A stretch of 64,000 nt of DNA from Linanthus parryae (Eukaryota > Streptophyta > Magnoliopsida > Ericales > Polemoniaceae), in contig JALGPY010000009.1 of assembly GCA_023055425.1 (NCBI GenBank), positions 19,303,775 through 19,367,774 on the forward strand. Direction: 5' to 3'. Made by a program: the position numbers and the translations under genes. Shown one piece after another: positions 18,907 through 31,488 of this stretch (positions are counted from its first letter, which is position 1; the number at the start of each line of letters is the position of its first letter). The notes beneath the pieces were generated by a model. The model saw nothing but the letters and a program-made list of their open reading frames with translations. It ran no database searches and was not told the origin of the DNA.

Positions 18907-21900
18907 TCAGGTAAACAACTAGTTATATCCATGTTTTGGGTCTTTTTCATAAACATACGCAATGTCATTTGTCAATATAGCTCTTGTTTTTTCTTATTCA
19001 TATTCACTTGTGCTCTTTATCTAGATGAACTGATTATGAATCCAAGAGAAGCTTTATATGTTCTCTAACAGCCAAGTCAAATCCACTTCCCTCGTGGAAA
19101 TTTTATGTGAAAATTTTGGGGCATCCTCACTTTGAAGGAAAAAGACGTGATAAACTACCATTGATGGGTTAAGTATATTATGAAGATTATCAAGAATAAT
19201 TCAAAACTGCCCTTCTTTATAATGAAGATTGGGTATGTATTTGCTTAAGTAGGAAAATTAAGAAAAAAGGGGACATTAATAGGGATACAGTGGAACCAAT
19301 GAGCTTGATTGCTCCATATAAAATTCGCTTGCAGTTATGAATAACAGTAACATCCCCAAGAATACCTTTTACCACCTCAGTAACTTGAGTCAGTTGCATG
19401 TTAAAGACAAATCCTTTCCTTATTTCTTTTGATCAAATTGTCTGATTTCTGTCTTTGTCTTGTTGGATACATCAATAAGTAATATTTACTTCAGATGATA
19501 GGAATGTTTTCCCATTTGCAAATTACAAATTTGCACTTCTTGTTAGCCAAATCCATATTAGGTGGTACTGCAATAGAGATAAGTATAACACTGAATTTAG
19601 GAATGTAACTGTAATAGCTAAGATAGTTTCATATGAGTAAAAAAGAGCCTCTACAACCTCAAAGAGGGAAAACAATTAGCTTGAAAGCCTTTCAAGCAAA
19701 ACAGGTGTTTCTCACATAAATACTCAAGAGACATTTTTTTTCGTCCTCTTGATATCTCTGGCCTGATGAATTCTTCAATTTTTCAAAGTGGATGAAACAT
19801 GATAGAGAATTAAAATGTACAGATTATACAGAAGAAACGAAAGACCGAAAAAGAGAAGGAAACATCATGATTCTTTTTAGATAAAGTACATGCTATATTT
19901 TTGGGAAAGACCAACCCGACATCAGATAATCATCAACTGGGTTGTAATAACAATTTATAGACACTTGTATCCCACATGATATTTTGGATTGCTAACAATC
20001 AATAAATTAGTTAGAGGAAGAGCAGCATATATGAGGCAAGCTGACTATTCTTAGCTTGCTGTGATAAAAATAAGCTAACACTCTTAAGTTTGAATTTTGA
20101 AGGTAGGTAGACGCGGGGTCTGTATCTATTTTTGTGGGTTTCATTGCTTGTGTTGTCGTCAAAGTTAAACTTTTTCATTCTTCTCTTCAGGGGGTAGAAT
20201 TGGAACCTGCGGAATTGTCGTAGTTGTTAAAATGCGATTAGTACCATGTGTTGGAACTTCTTTTTCTTTTATGGTATATAATTTTGTTGTCGTATATATA
20301 CAATCATCCTTCATGATAGCGGAAATGGATATATGCGTAGTTATGACACGGATCCATCTATTCTTAAAGTTGTACAATGAATGGAACGGCATAACTAGCT
20401 TATGTAGTGAATGATTTTTCAAAAAAATATATGGTGAGATGTGGAGAAAGACATTAATTTTCGGCTCTTTTTACAAGCCGAACTAAAACAATTATTTATG
20501 AAAGCATATATGAGTTTTGATAGAGGAAGCAGTATGAATTACTCCCTTTGAGGGTAAAACAATGGAGCCGACACACCACTCAAAACAGCCACTATCACAA
20601 TAGTAATGGGCTACACTCATCCTGGCACACACCATTCTAGTACACTAGAGTACCATCAACATCCATGAAAACAGTAATCTTGGGATTACATAAACATCCA
20701 GATAAATGATCTGGGGGTTTATCTGGGGAATTGATAAAAGATATGTAGGGGAATCCAATCGAAGTCCAGCCCAAGGTTATGTAAAAAATAACTCTCCTGA
20801 GATGAAAAAGAGGTGGCTTCATTGTTCTTCACCGGAAGCTGGCAGCAGTACTTGCTGCCTCTGTTTTCATTCTGTTCTCTATACAGTGGGTCAAGTTCAC
20901 TCCTTCACCGCTCTCTATGCCACTCTAGCTGGCTAACAAAATATTATGGATTTCCCATTTCGTATTATTTTTTAGTTAATACTCTAGTGAGCATTTATTT
21001 GGTGTTCGGAATCCAACCTATGCGGGGTAGCCGCTCTGACAATAGGTAACATCATGATATTTAAGCATCACTGCTTGTTCTTGATACAGACAGATTCACA
21101 GGTTCATACCTACTGGTCTGTGTATTATGTTGTATCTTAACCTATGTATTGTGTATAGTAAGATCTGCAAAACCGGAAATATGGTGTATATACATTTTCT
21201 TGTGTATGCCTATTTAACAAGTTGAAGTGTCTTAGTATGTAATTTATTGATGGTGTAAGAAAAGAACGGTAGATAAAGATATTAAACTTCTAGTGACAGT
21301 AAAAGTTCGCTTTTGAATTTGATACTAGGCATGTTGGTTACGGAAGACCCTCAGATTTGGGTTACGTTATTGGGGGTCTGTTTGAGTGCATCCGAGGTTT
21401 GTGCTACTTTGGAGGTGGCTCAATCACAGCAAGTTTGGGAAAATGTATTTGAAAATTGAAATACATCCTCAGATTGTAGTTTGCTCGTGCAATCCTAAGC
21501 CGAGCTCCTATCAACATACATTAATGCATTCGTTAAAAGTTCACTCATATTTTAACCAAGTTCACGATTTCTCACATCATGAAATTTTTATACAATACGG
21601 CTGGTGGTGACCAGATATAACCGTGTTCTTAATGAGGCTCTGGGTCTGAATCATTCTTGCTCACCTCTTTATATTTTGCTTTCAACTTTACTTGAGTTGC
21701 TTTTTACTAATTTTGTTCATATTTTCTGTTTTCAGCAAATTGCCAGAGTTTCCTGATTTCCGCAGAATGAATATATGAATCATGTAAGCTAACAAACAAA
21801 CTGTTTCTGCTATGGTGACATCCAGATTTGCCTCTTCTGTCTGCCTACAGATCAAGATCTCGTTTGAGGGGAATTCAAATTTAGCTTGTCTGGATCTTTT

Positions 21901-22915
21901 GTTGTGTAAAGCTAGTCTCGTGTTTATTGTAGACCTAGTATTATTAACTTGTGCTTGTGTAGTTGTGTATACTTGAAACCCTTGTACTGGTATATATCAA
22001 TAGTATGTGGGCTTGGTACTTGAATCTCTTGAAACTATTGGAAGTATTGGGTAAAATGCGCTCGTATGTGTACATTTGGTTTAAGTTACCTAATCATTCT
22101 TGTAACTTATATTATTTACCAGGTAGGGTTAAATTTACAAAATCAGTAAGACACATTGAAGCATACTGCTTGTTTTTTACTTGGTGAGGAGCAGTATTTC
22201 AAACTATGGTCAAAATGGGTGCATAGATGTCGGAACTTAACCTATACCGACTCCTATGAGGTTCTTGTTCGGTATGGGATTGCACACATCTATCATCTAT
22301 GGTCATGCTGGCGTCATAGACCCGTTGCAGGCACCTGTTTCATGGAATCGTTTATGGTCAAGTAAAGTTTGTATGTTGATACTTCGTGTGTTGTTAGGGG
22401 ACCTGCATATTTGACCTTTGTTGATGGTTTACAGTTGAGGGTAAATGCTTGATTTGGTTCTTGCAGTGGGAAGCAGGGTTCATATCAAACTGAGATTGAT
22501 ACAGAGTAAAAAGTTCACTAACAATTCACGGCAATATGATGGCCAATGCTGTGATGAAGCATGAGCATGATATATACTAAGGTTCCGTCTTTTAACTATT
22601 GTTGCTCACAAATTTTTTGTTCTATTCATTTTATCTTAGTAACTTTATAACACCCCTAGAGCTGGCAAACGAGGGGTTGAGACTTGAGAGCATATAAACA
22701 GGTTCAAGTATGAATTTACACAACTTGCCCAATTCGGTTATTCATCCTTAAAGTTATAATGGACCAACGCAAACCCAAACTTGCAAAAGGTCCGATGACC
22801 AACATACTGGCTACCATCACCTGTCCACCACCCATAATCCAAACTAACTTGTAAAGGATGCCAATTTTGTTGTATCTCTGTGTTTCCGGCTGTGGTAGCC
22901 TTTCTAAAAAAGAAA
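18907..22915. other. Intergenic stretch after the first F-box gene
   Basis: About 4 kb without a supportable coding region; open frames are short (under 90 codons) and lack domains. The first part may be 3' UTR of the F-box gene. Around 20870-20930 and 22160-22340 there are GC-richer patches with no recognisable product. No tRNA or clear transposon end was seen. Confidence 0.4.
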
Positions 22916-23032
22916 GGGTAAAAGACACTCTCACCCCCTAGAATTTGAATACACTTTCACCCTTTTCAATGTTGAAAAGGACACTTTCACCCCTTTAGTG
23001 TGCCCAACTCCAGGAAACTTACACCCTTTTTT
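22916..23032 (+). repeat. MULE-type terminal repeat remnant
   Basis: Begins GGGTAAAAGACACTCTCACC and carries the TTTAGTGTGCCCAACTCCAG block found, reverse-complemented, at 2281-2395. The body would lie to the right. No partner end with the same sequence was found before 28 kb. Confidence 0.35.
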
Positions 23033-23456
23033 GTGGTTGTTAGTTTGGACTTGGGGTTCCCTAATAATAGCTTTTAGGAAAAAATTGCTATGGTGTAAAA
23101 TATGGGGTAACCAAAGAGCGTAATGGACTTTTTGCATTATATAGGATGAGTTTGGTATGACTTATTTGCAACTTAAGCTGATTTATCAGTTATGTCGAAA
23201 AAGCCTACGGCAAAAAAGATAAAGAAAAAATATATGCGGTGTAAAAGTTAAGAAGTCCAAATGCATTATCACTTCCTTAAGCTTTTTTTTAGAGTCACTC
23301 TCATAAGCTATTGAAGCTTAATATTTGACAGACTTTATAGAATAACGGATCCTCTCCAGCCGCCCCTCCGTCCAGCCCGTGCAGCCGCAATCGTGACCCT
23401 TGAATAATATGTGATACTAGATCGTGCATTAACGGATGATTGTGCATTAATGGCAA

Positions 23457-23660
23457 GGACGGACCTGTGTGGAACCAAGCAGGGGCCATGGCCCCCCTAC
23501 ACTTTGAGAAATAATGAATATTACCCTTGTACTTTCAGATATTTACAAAAGTGTGCTAGCGGCCACCCCTGTAATTTCTAAAATAACATAATGAACTCAA
23601 CTTTTACCTCTTGTATTTAACATGCCCCCCCCCCTTGAGAATATTTTACGGGTCCGTCCC
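23457..23660. mobile_element. Small inverted-repeat element (possible MITE)
   Basis: About 200 bp with inverted ends GGACGGACC (23457-23465) and GGTCCGTCCC (23651-23660), enclosing a ggggccatggcccc palindrome and a C-run. Superfamily not assigned; no clear target duplication. Confidence 0.35.
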
Positions 23661-24021
23661 AGATTAACAGAGAGTAACAACATTAACAGAGAGGATCCCT
23701 ACACCTTCGTTCACCACCCACACGGGAGAGGTTCTTGCGTTCTTCCACTCACACTCAATCCATTCTTCAATAAAATATATATCAGAAAATTACAAGGGGA
23801 GAGTCCAATTACACCCAAAAGTCGAGGATGGACAAATTGGAAAATCCCACGTCGAGTGATGGTGGTCTCGGTGTGGGATGTGGCCGTGCGAAATTGCAGC
23901 AGCAGCTGCCGGACAAAGAGGAACACCGGTGTGTGTGAGTAAGAGAGAGAGAGAGAGAGAGAGAGAGTGGAACGGGCAGAGAGGGAGGAGAGCATGGCAT
24001 TGGCGCCGGTGGTATGATGGG

Positions 24022-26350
24022 TAGGACTGCAACTCGGGCGGGCTGGGCGGGTTGACACCCTTGTCCAAGCCCAAGCCCAACCCATCCCAAGTTAAGAACA
24101 TCTCCAGCCCATCTAAGCCCGAATCCGAACAAACCAATTCTGGATCGGGTTGAATTCGGACTAACCCATTAAACTAAAAAAATTTACCTAATTATCACAT
24201 TCAACTCAATTAAAATTGGCCACTTGAATTTTAGTTAATAACTTACATATAAAAATAGATACCGAATGTAGACACTTCAATTTTTTTATTTAAGGCTAAA
24301 AATAATGACTATATATTGTTGGAGTGAATTAAAAAGATTTTGCCCACTTATGCTATGGCTCTAATGAGATTTCCCAAATCCTTCTGTGATCAAATCAAAA
24401 GGTTTTTGCAAATTTTTGGTGGGGTGGAAAGGATGTGGATGACAACAAATTGCACTGGAAGAAATGGAGCTCTTTGTGCAAAAGAAAGGTGGATGGTGGT
24501 ATAGGCTTCAAATATTTAAATATGTATTACCTATCTCTCTTAGCAAAGCAGGCTTGGAGGATAACTTCTGAAAGGGGTACTAAGAAAGTCTTCAAAGGGA
24601 AGTATTTCCCTAACTCTACTTTCTGGGTTGCTAATAAACCCTCTGGCGGGTCTTGGGCCTGGAGCAGCATAGTTGAGGGAAGAAATGTGTTGACAGGGGG
24701 TTGGAGATGGTGCATTGGTAATGGTGAAAATTTTAATGTGTGGAGTGATCCCTGGCTGTCAAGAGAAAATAACAATTTTGTCACTTCTTTCAGAGGGATT
24801 AATTGCGATATCAACAAAGTGTTTGATCTAATATATCACAGCACAAGACAATGGAAAAGTGATTTAGTTAGAGAGATCTTCAATGAAGAGGATGCTTCGA
24901 CGATTCTATCAATGGCTGTAGAATCTTATGATAACGAAGATAAGAAAATTTGGATTAAATTTTCCACTGGTGAGCTTACTGTAAAATCAGTTGACAACTT
25001 TCTTCTTGGAGAGCAAAAATTCCTAGAAGAGCATATTAGTAATTCAAGCTTAGAGGGGATTTGGAAAAAAAATGTGGAACGCAAAATTTCAACCTAAACT
25101 CATGTTATTCATGTGGAGAGCACTTTGTGGGTGCTGCAAGTTAAAGCAGCATTAAGAAAAAGAGGTATGAGCTTTGTTGATGACATATGTTACCTTTGTG
25201 GTTCTTACGAAGAATCTGAAATCATTTATTAAAAAATTGCTCTTTTACATTGGAGGTATGGAAATGATCTCCACTAAGATTCTTGTTTAATGCTCCAAGT
25301 GATCTTGAACTACCAAAGTGGTGGGATTATGTGATAAATTTTGCAGAAAACTGTAAGGAGAAAGATGTTATTATGGGCATATTCTTAAAAACAAGCTGGG
25401 TGATCTGGAGATGTAGAAACGATGCAGTGTTGAAAGATGTAAGGTGGACACCTTTGCAGATTTCAAAGAAGGCTATTCCAAAGTTCTAGGAATATTTTGA
25501 TGTATTTGCATCCAAGACTGCTGTTACAAAAGTCTCCTCAAAGCTTACTGTTGTGGAAGATCTTGAAGCTGTATTTTTCACTGATGCCTATTTCCATGTA
25601 GCTGCAAGACTGAGAAGTACTGCATTTATCCTTATGGGAAGCAATTAAGAGGTGGTTTTGAAGTGTTCAAAGGTGGTAAGATTCATCTCAGATCCTCTAA
25701 TTCTCGAAGACCTACCAATTAGAGATACTTTATTATGGGCTCTCAATATGCACTCCAAGAAGATTCTGATTCGAGGCTGATGGTGGATTTCTTGAATGCA
25801 AATCATTCCTCTTCTCATTATTCAGTATTGACTAAATTCTTATTTTGTGGGTTTTCTTTTGTTAGCACAGAGAAGAATTTGTTAGCACATAACTGTTCTA
25901 GAAGTGCTGTGGGTTTATCTCCTTCTTTTTGAAGTTTTTTACCTCTTGTACTCTGTTGGCTGTTTGAGCCTTTTAATCAAAGCTTCTACTTCCTTTAAAA
26001 AAAAAGTTTATACAAGAAAGGAACACTAAATATCTCGTGAAAAAAAAATCTATTAGTTAAAAACATAAACGTAATTAAAAATGTCACTAATAATTTATAT
26101 AAAAGTAATAGATTCTTGATATATATGTTATATAAATATAACATTTTTATAGGTAATGAGTACACAAACTGGGCAATTTGGGCTAGTCCATCTTTTAATA
26201 TTCGTACCCAAGTCTGACCCTAAATTGTAATTCGGGTTGAGATTTTTGCCCAAGTCCGTCCAAATTACTCAAAACATGTGTCCAAGCGCGACTTCAGCCT
26301 GGGCTGGGTTTCAGGTTGGTCGGGCGCAACCCGTCCAAGTTGCACCCCTA
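24022..26350. mobile_element. hAT-like non-autonomous element split by a LINE
   Basis: The left end TAGGACTGCAACTCGGGCGGG and the right end (reverse-complemented) TAGGGGTGCAACTTGGACGGG are inverted repeats of the TAGGGGTGCAA type common in plant hAT elements. Subterminal G/C-rich text (gggctgggcgggttg; gggctgggtttcaggttggtcgg) is also mirrored. Flanks atgatggg and ccgacggg match at 5 of 8, so any target duplication has decayed. Without the LINE the element is about 0.7 kb. No transposase. Confidence 0.5.
24335..26008 (+). pseudogene. LINE retrotransposon 3' fragment (RT tail, zf-RVT, RNase H)
   Basis: The 5'-truncated remnant starts in the thumb region of a non-LTR reverse transcriptase (PTYAMALMRFPKSF, then KLHWKKWSSLC, GGIGFKYLNMYYLSLLAKQAWR), followed by the conserved SSIVEGRNVLTGGWRWCIGNG block and a zinc-binding linker. 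It then runs into a broken RNase H-like tail (25283-25932) with SQYALQEDSDSR. Several stops and shifts (for example after 25097) break the frame. The 3' end runs into a short A-tract (about 25997-26008), as expected for LINE insertion. It lies inside the hAT-like element. No endonuclease or ORF1 remains. Confidence 0.85.
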
Positions 26351-26883
26351 CCGACGGGGTGGCTAATTGGCTTCGGGACAACAAACAGCAGCAACAACCC
26401 CGCTAAAGGAGGCCGCCGCTGACATTTGTTGTCCGACAGAGAGGGGAAAGACCCGAGAAGGAGAGATGGAGGTTGGTGGTGTTGCCGAAGGTGAGGGCAG
26501 GACCCATGAGTCCGCGATGATGGTGGTGGTTGGCTCACGGAGAAAGTTATCCATGGTCTAATAGTAGTCATCCTCTGTTAACACTTGTAAAACCCATATC
26601 ATTCGAAACAAAATCGACAGTTTAGATTTGACAACTGGACGGGCTGGACGGTGGGGCGGCTTGAGAGGATCCGTTCCCAAGATATTCAAGCCGGGCATAT
26701 CTTTGTTCCAATATGGGTTTTTACTCTAATTATTCTAAACAATGGGTAACTACTTGTACGTAACCCAAATCATAGAAGGGTCAGTGTGATACCAAAACGA
26801 TTTTCAAAACGAAGACGGACCGTCAACATATCTACTGAGATAGAGAATAAACCCTTGTTCTCAGTCTGTCATGATCAACGGAT

Positions 26884-28068
26884 ATGTATCCGACGACAAT
26901 CGAACTCTACTTACCAGAGTTGCCGGCAGATCTAACGGTTGAAATCCTCTCCAGACTCCCGATCAAAGCCCTCGCCGTCTGCCGACTCGTTTGCAAAGAC
27001 TGGCTCTTCCTAATCTCAGACCGCCGGTTCTTGAAGCTACACCTCTCGAGGTCGCCGGCCGGCGTATTGCTGATTCCCAACAACGACAACCTAATCACCG
27101 AACCACTTCGTTTGATCGACACAGACACCCTCATAACTCGATGTCCAAGAGAAACCCAGTTGAAATTGAACTCCAATATCGACGTCCCTCTTCCCGGCCA
27201 CCGGCACTGGTTCATGAACTCCGTCAATGGGTTACTCTGTTTCACCGACGGCAACAAAACCCACATCTGCAATCCAATTTTAGGTGAGCAATTCGTGTTA
27301 CCCAGTGAACCCCCAATTCACTATCTTGAATATAAACTTAGTGCTTTGGGGTATAGTGGAAGGACAAATCAGTACAAGGTCATAGAGTTTGTGAATTTGG
27401 GGGATAAGTATAAGGTTCTCGCTAGGGTTTATACATTTGGGGAAAGGTTGTGGAGGAACATAGGACATGTTCCTTGCTATATGGACTTTCCTAGGACTAT
27501 TGATGCTGTTTTGGGTGGTGTCATTCATTGGCTTGCTCCCTCTGGAACTAGTTCATGCCTCGTTGGTTGCTTTGGTTTCGAAAACGACCAATTGGGGTGG
27601 CTTCCAGGACCTCATGAGTTAGTTGTAACGGATGAAGAACTTGATGGCGGTATTGGTCTTCGTGTGCTTGGGAATAGTTTAGCTATGTTTGTGAATTATA
27701 ATATGTCTCAAGTCGCTATATGGATCATGAACGATTACGGTGTTATGGGGTCTTGGAGCAAGTTCTATGTCATTCAATTGGTGGATACAAGACTTTGGGG
27801 TTGTTATCAACCAGTTATGATCCTAAAAGATGGGGAGATTGTACTGTCACTCAATGGTACCTGTCTGGTGATTTATAATCCCAAACTGAATGTATTACGG
27901 GATTTTTATATGCACGGGACAGGCTCAACATATGTTTCAATTGCTTTTGTTCCGAGCTTTGTGTCACTTGATGATGTTGCCAAAGGAGAAAACATCAAGG
28001 TACGCGCATTTATCTGCTTCAACAAAACCGTTTATATACATCTTCTTTGGCTTCTCGCAACGAGATAA
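26884..28068 (+). CDS. F-box protein with FBA_3-like domain
   Basis: An intact single-exon frame of 394 residues. The F-box spans about residues 10-52 (LPADLTVEILSRLPIKALAVCRLVCKDW). The associated domain carries SVNGLLCF, ICNPILGEQFVLP, LGYSGRTNQYKVIEF, LGGVIHWLAP and IWIMNDYGVMGSWSKFYVI, the usual order for the FBA_3 subgroup. It is expected to act in an SCF ubiquitin ligase with an unknown substrate. It is only distantly similar to the F-box gene at 17644 (different FBA subgroup), so the two are not a recent tandem pair. It is flanked on the left by the transposon nest ending at 26675. Confidence 0.92.
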   Translation: MYPTTIELYLPELPADLTVEILSRLPIKALAVCRLVCKDWLFLISDRRFLKLHLSRSPAGVLLIPNNDNLITEPLRLIDTDTLITRCPRETQLKLNSNIDVPLPGHRHWFMNSVNGLLCFTDGNKTHICNPILGEQFVLPSEPPIHYLEYKLSALGYSGRTNQYKVIEFVNLGDKYKVLARVYTFGERLWRNIGHVPCYMDFPRTIDAVLGGVIHWLAPSGTSSCLVGCFGFENDQLGWLPGPHELVVTDEELDGGIGLRVLGNSLAMFVNYNMSQVAIWIMNDYGVMGSWSKFYVIQLVDTRLWGCYQPVMILKDGEIVLSLNGTCLVIYNPKLNVLRDFYMHGTGSTYVSIAFVPSFVSLDDVAKGENIKVRAFICFNKTVYIHLLWLLATR

Positions 28069-30989
28069 TAGTTGCTAACCTGGAGTCGTCTTGTGATGTT
28101 TTTATTGCTTTTTCACGTCTTTAATGCTCACATAAGCATACTTTATTCATTCGAGAGGGTTGACTAATGACTAGGACAGCTCTTCCTTTACAAAGATGAG
28201 TCTGCAGTCTATGCAACAGAGTTTTACTGGGAACATGATCATGGTCGTTCCTTTATGCGTTCATGCAAGCAAGAAAGCTCTCAAACCATGTATAACTGAT
28301 ATATATATATAGTTGTACGAGCGCGAAGGCAAATTTTCTTGGGATTCTTGCGAACCTGCTTCTGATTAGTCCTTCATTTAATGTTTTGTGTCAGGTTTTG
28401 AGCGTTTTGTTTCCATTACACAAAAGAATACACAATGTACTCTCTACCGTCATACACAGTAGATTCTCAAATGGTATCTTGAATTCTTGACTATCCAACA
28501 CTAAATATAACTCCGGAAACTTTTTGAGAGAAGTCGTAGTGAATGTGAGCTAGGTCTGCATATAATGATTGTTCTTCGGCTCGTTTGAACTCTATGTTAT
28601 GTGTGATCTGTTGGCTTCCGGAAATTGTTTACATTTCTGAGTGTCGTTCACACATATAGAGTCTCCAGTTATATGTTTATGCCTCATACTAACAGAAGAT
28701 TTTCATCATGCAGAAAAAGGCAGAAAAAAGAATAGGGAGAAAAAGGAAGAGGGAGCATACTCTGCTATAGAAGTCAAATGACCAGTTCATCGATGTGAAC
28801 GTGACTCAGGTATTTGAGACATAGCTAATGCGGCCTAATGTTTTTTCTGTACAAGTTCTTCATTTTCTAGAGAACTTTTGACTTATAGCGCCTATACAGT
28901 ATATACAGAGCGATACATGCACTATGCGAGTTGACAGATAACCCGCACGCGGTATTGATATTACTGACATCGCGCTCCCAAAAGCAGACATCCGTTATCA
29001 TATTATTGGTTCGAGATGTCAGTAAAATAAAAAATGTTTGTGGACAATGTCACTAAAATACTGGGTGGAGCTTACATGTCAATTCTCATAGTGTATGTAT
29101 CGCACGGTAAGCAAACATATGCTACATTGGGGTTATATGTCAGAAGTTCTTTTCTAGACTATCCATAACAACCCATTTGTGCCTATAGAAGCATGTCTAG
29201 TTTCTGCAAAATGCACCATTCTCGAATCCCCAAAAGTCCTTCACCATGGTGGGATTGAATTTTGAGATAAAAGATGTGCAGCTGTTAGGTACCGACTATT
29301 TTCAGCCTACTATTCATCTCTACTCCAAACTCCAAAGTAACACAACCAGATTACAATTCATCTGTAGAGTAAAAATATGCAAGGTCCTTCCATGACATAA
29401 TATTTTAAGAGCGTCGTTACCTAGATTATTTCATCAGGATCTTTTGAGTAAACTACGCATCTTTGTTTTCTACTGATGTCCCTTATTGAACTACATGCGC
29501 CCAATTCTGCAAGAATTCACTCTGAATAGTCTCATATGGGTGCTTTTTATACCTGAAATTACCTTCTTCAGATTATAAAGGCTGGGTTGTCTCCTTTGTG
29601 TGGGGGGGGGGGGGGGGGGGGGGGGGGTGCAGAGTGAAGAAGCCTTAAGTTGTAAGAATGGAGTAAAAGCGAAGCATAAAGCCAGAGATAATGCAAAAAA
29701 TATGCTTTTCAAGTTTATTTACACGTAATTAACCTCTTATTTTTACGACATTGGTGCTAGGGGACTGAAGAAAGCATGCGAGATAGGCCTTTTCCGCATA
29801 GGAATGCTCTACTCCTAGCTCTGCAATTTGGTCAGCAGTCATTCGCCCTTCAGCGCCGGTTTTGATACTCCAAAAATAAAGATCAAAATGTATCTGCACA
29901 CTGTGCCGGCGTTTTTTCAACTCAAATTTTATACGAATATTGTAATCTCAGCATGTTTCTCCCTTCTTTTCGGATTTGTGTCTGTTTTCTTGTCTGGTTG
30001 TATGCTGATAGAGTACTTGAATGATATTCTTCCAATGGTTTGAGTCTTTTGACTAGTTTTCCGATTCCTAGGGTCAGTGGATCAGCTTTTTTTTTTGTAT
30101 GAACTGCTGATGAAGATGGTTTAATTCCACGCTAGTTATTCACTTGTCACAGAGACTGAGAAATCATGAATGAATACAGGAAAAATGGTCCTCGGTTTTC
30201 ATTTACTAGTGGTGATTGTGGAAAGTCACCGAGTAATTAACATAATTAATTTTCATCTACTAGTAGAGATAGCACATCACATTGCAAATGTTTGTAGGAT
30301 TCGTACCCACAATAAGTTAGAAATTTCGAAATCCATAATAGAGTTGTGCTAGGATCAAAGAAACTTGTCACTGCCAATAATGTCTGCTGGATCCAATGTC
30401 TTAGGCTTCTGGGGTTTCCACAGAGATGGACTTTGCTCTCCATGTTTGTTGAATTCCCTTTGGTGGACTTCAACTGTTTTGGTCCTGGGATCATCAATTG
30501 TTATATGTTTTTATACAAAATTTATATGTCAGAGGTGAACAGGTTATTAGCATAGATTTGGTTTTGAGTTTCAAGATCAACGCATCCTCATAGGGTAGCT
30601 TCTTTTTTGAACCGACACAGTCACACAGAGATTAGGTTTTGGGAATTTGTAATTACTAACTACTTCATCAGTTAATAAGAAAACTTATTTTCTACTATCA
30701 AAAAAATATGAGGACTCTCAAGATGTCAAGCATCAACATTTTACTTCTCAAGATATGCTTCGATCAACTATGATGGTGGGATTTGTCATACAGTATTAAA
30801 TTTCCTACAACATCTGATATTTTCTCTCATTCATCTGTCTAGCATCGACATATGGTACATTCTTGATATTTTACATATAACTGCTGTTTTTTTTTTTTTT
30901 TTTTTTTTTTGAAAAGACATATACCCGCTGTTGACACAATGCTATATGTATATATACATACATAAATATATATATTTTTTAATTTTTTA
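28069..30989. other. Intergenic stretch between F-box and receptor-kinase loci
   Basis: No supportable gene. Notable simple sequence: a G-run of about 27 at 29602-29628 and T-runs at 30103-30110 and about 30887-30911 (with tatatgtatatata at 30943-30972). Short frames lack domains. The first few hundred bases may be 3' UTR of the F-box gene. Confidence 0.4.
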
Positions 30990-31488
30990 TTTCGTTGAGT
31001 CCTCTCTCAGGGGTCAATCCCCCAGAGTCGGGCCAAATTTTCTTTTGCAACTTTCATAGTTGTGGTTCTCTAAATCTTTCATCTGATGATCCCACCGGTG
31101 TTGTAATTCTTCTTTTTATTTCCTTCCCAGAATGTTACTATATCCATCTAATAACTTTGCACCACCACCACCACACCTGTCGCCTTGATGGAAAATGCTA
31201 GTCAAAATTATCATTTCTGCGAAGCATGCCTGTTAGATATTTTTTTTCTCCCTGAACTTCACAAAATATCTGCAAAGCTCAACTGAAACAACACGGCAAA
31301 GACTTGGACCAAAATTTGAAAGAACACCTCAATGCACGAAACATGCATTCTACACGTACCCTTCATTCTCTGAATAGTACATTAAGCATTAATTGGTGCT
31401 CTGCAAGTGGTAAACTTCGACATAGTCGAAAAATTTACATTTTGTACATAATCATAGGCCAGTTCCAGTAAGTGCATAATTTTTTATA

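Larger units (their letters stand above)
23343..26675. repeat. Inverted repeat enclosing a transposon nest
   Basis: A 37-bp segment beginning AACGGATCCTCTC(C/A)AGCCG (23343-23379) recurs inverted at 26639-26675 with about two mismatches. Similarity is lost inward. Between the arms lie a small inverted-repeat element, a hAT-like element and a LINE. The arms may be the ends of an older element, but no target duplication was recognised. Confidence 0.5.

Noticed and set aside
20637..20822. 61-codon minus frame with DVDGTLVY resembling a HAD phosphatase motif
   Set aside because: Motif is at the very end of a short frame without the rest of the domain; chance match.
23809..24137. Leu/Ser-rich frames of over 100 codons
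   Set aside because: Read through a (GA)n tract and hAT subterminal GC repeats.
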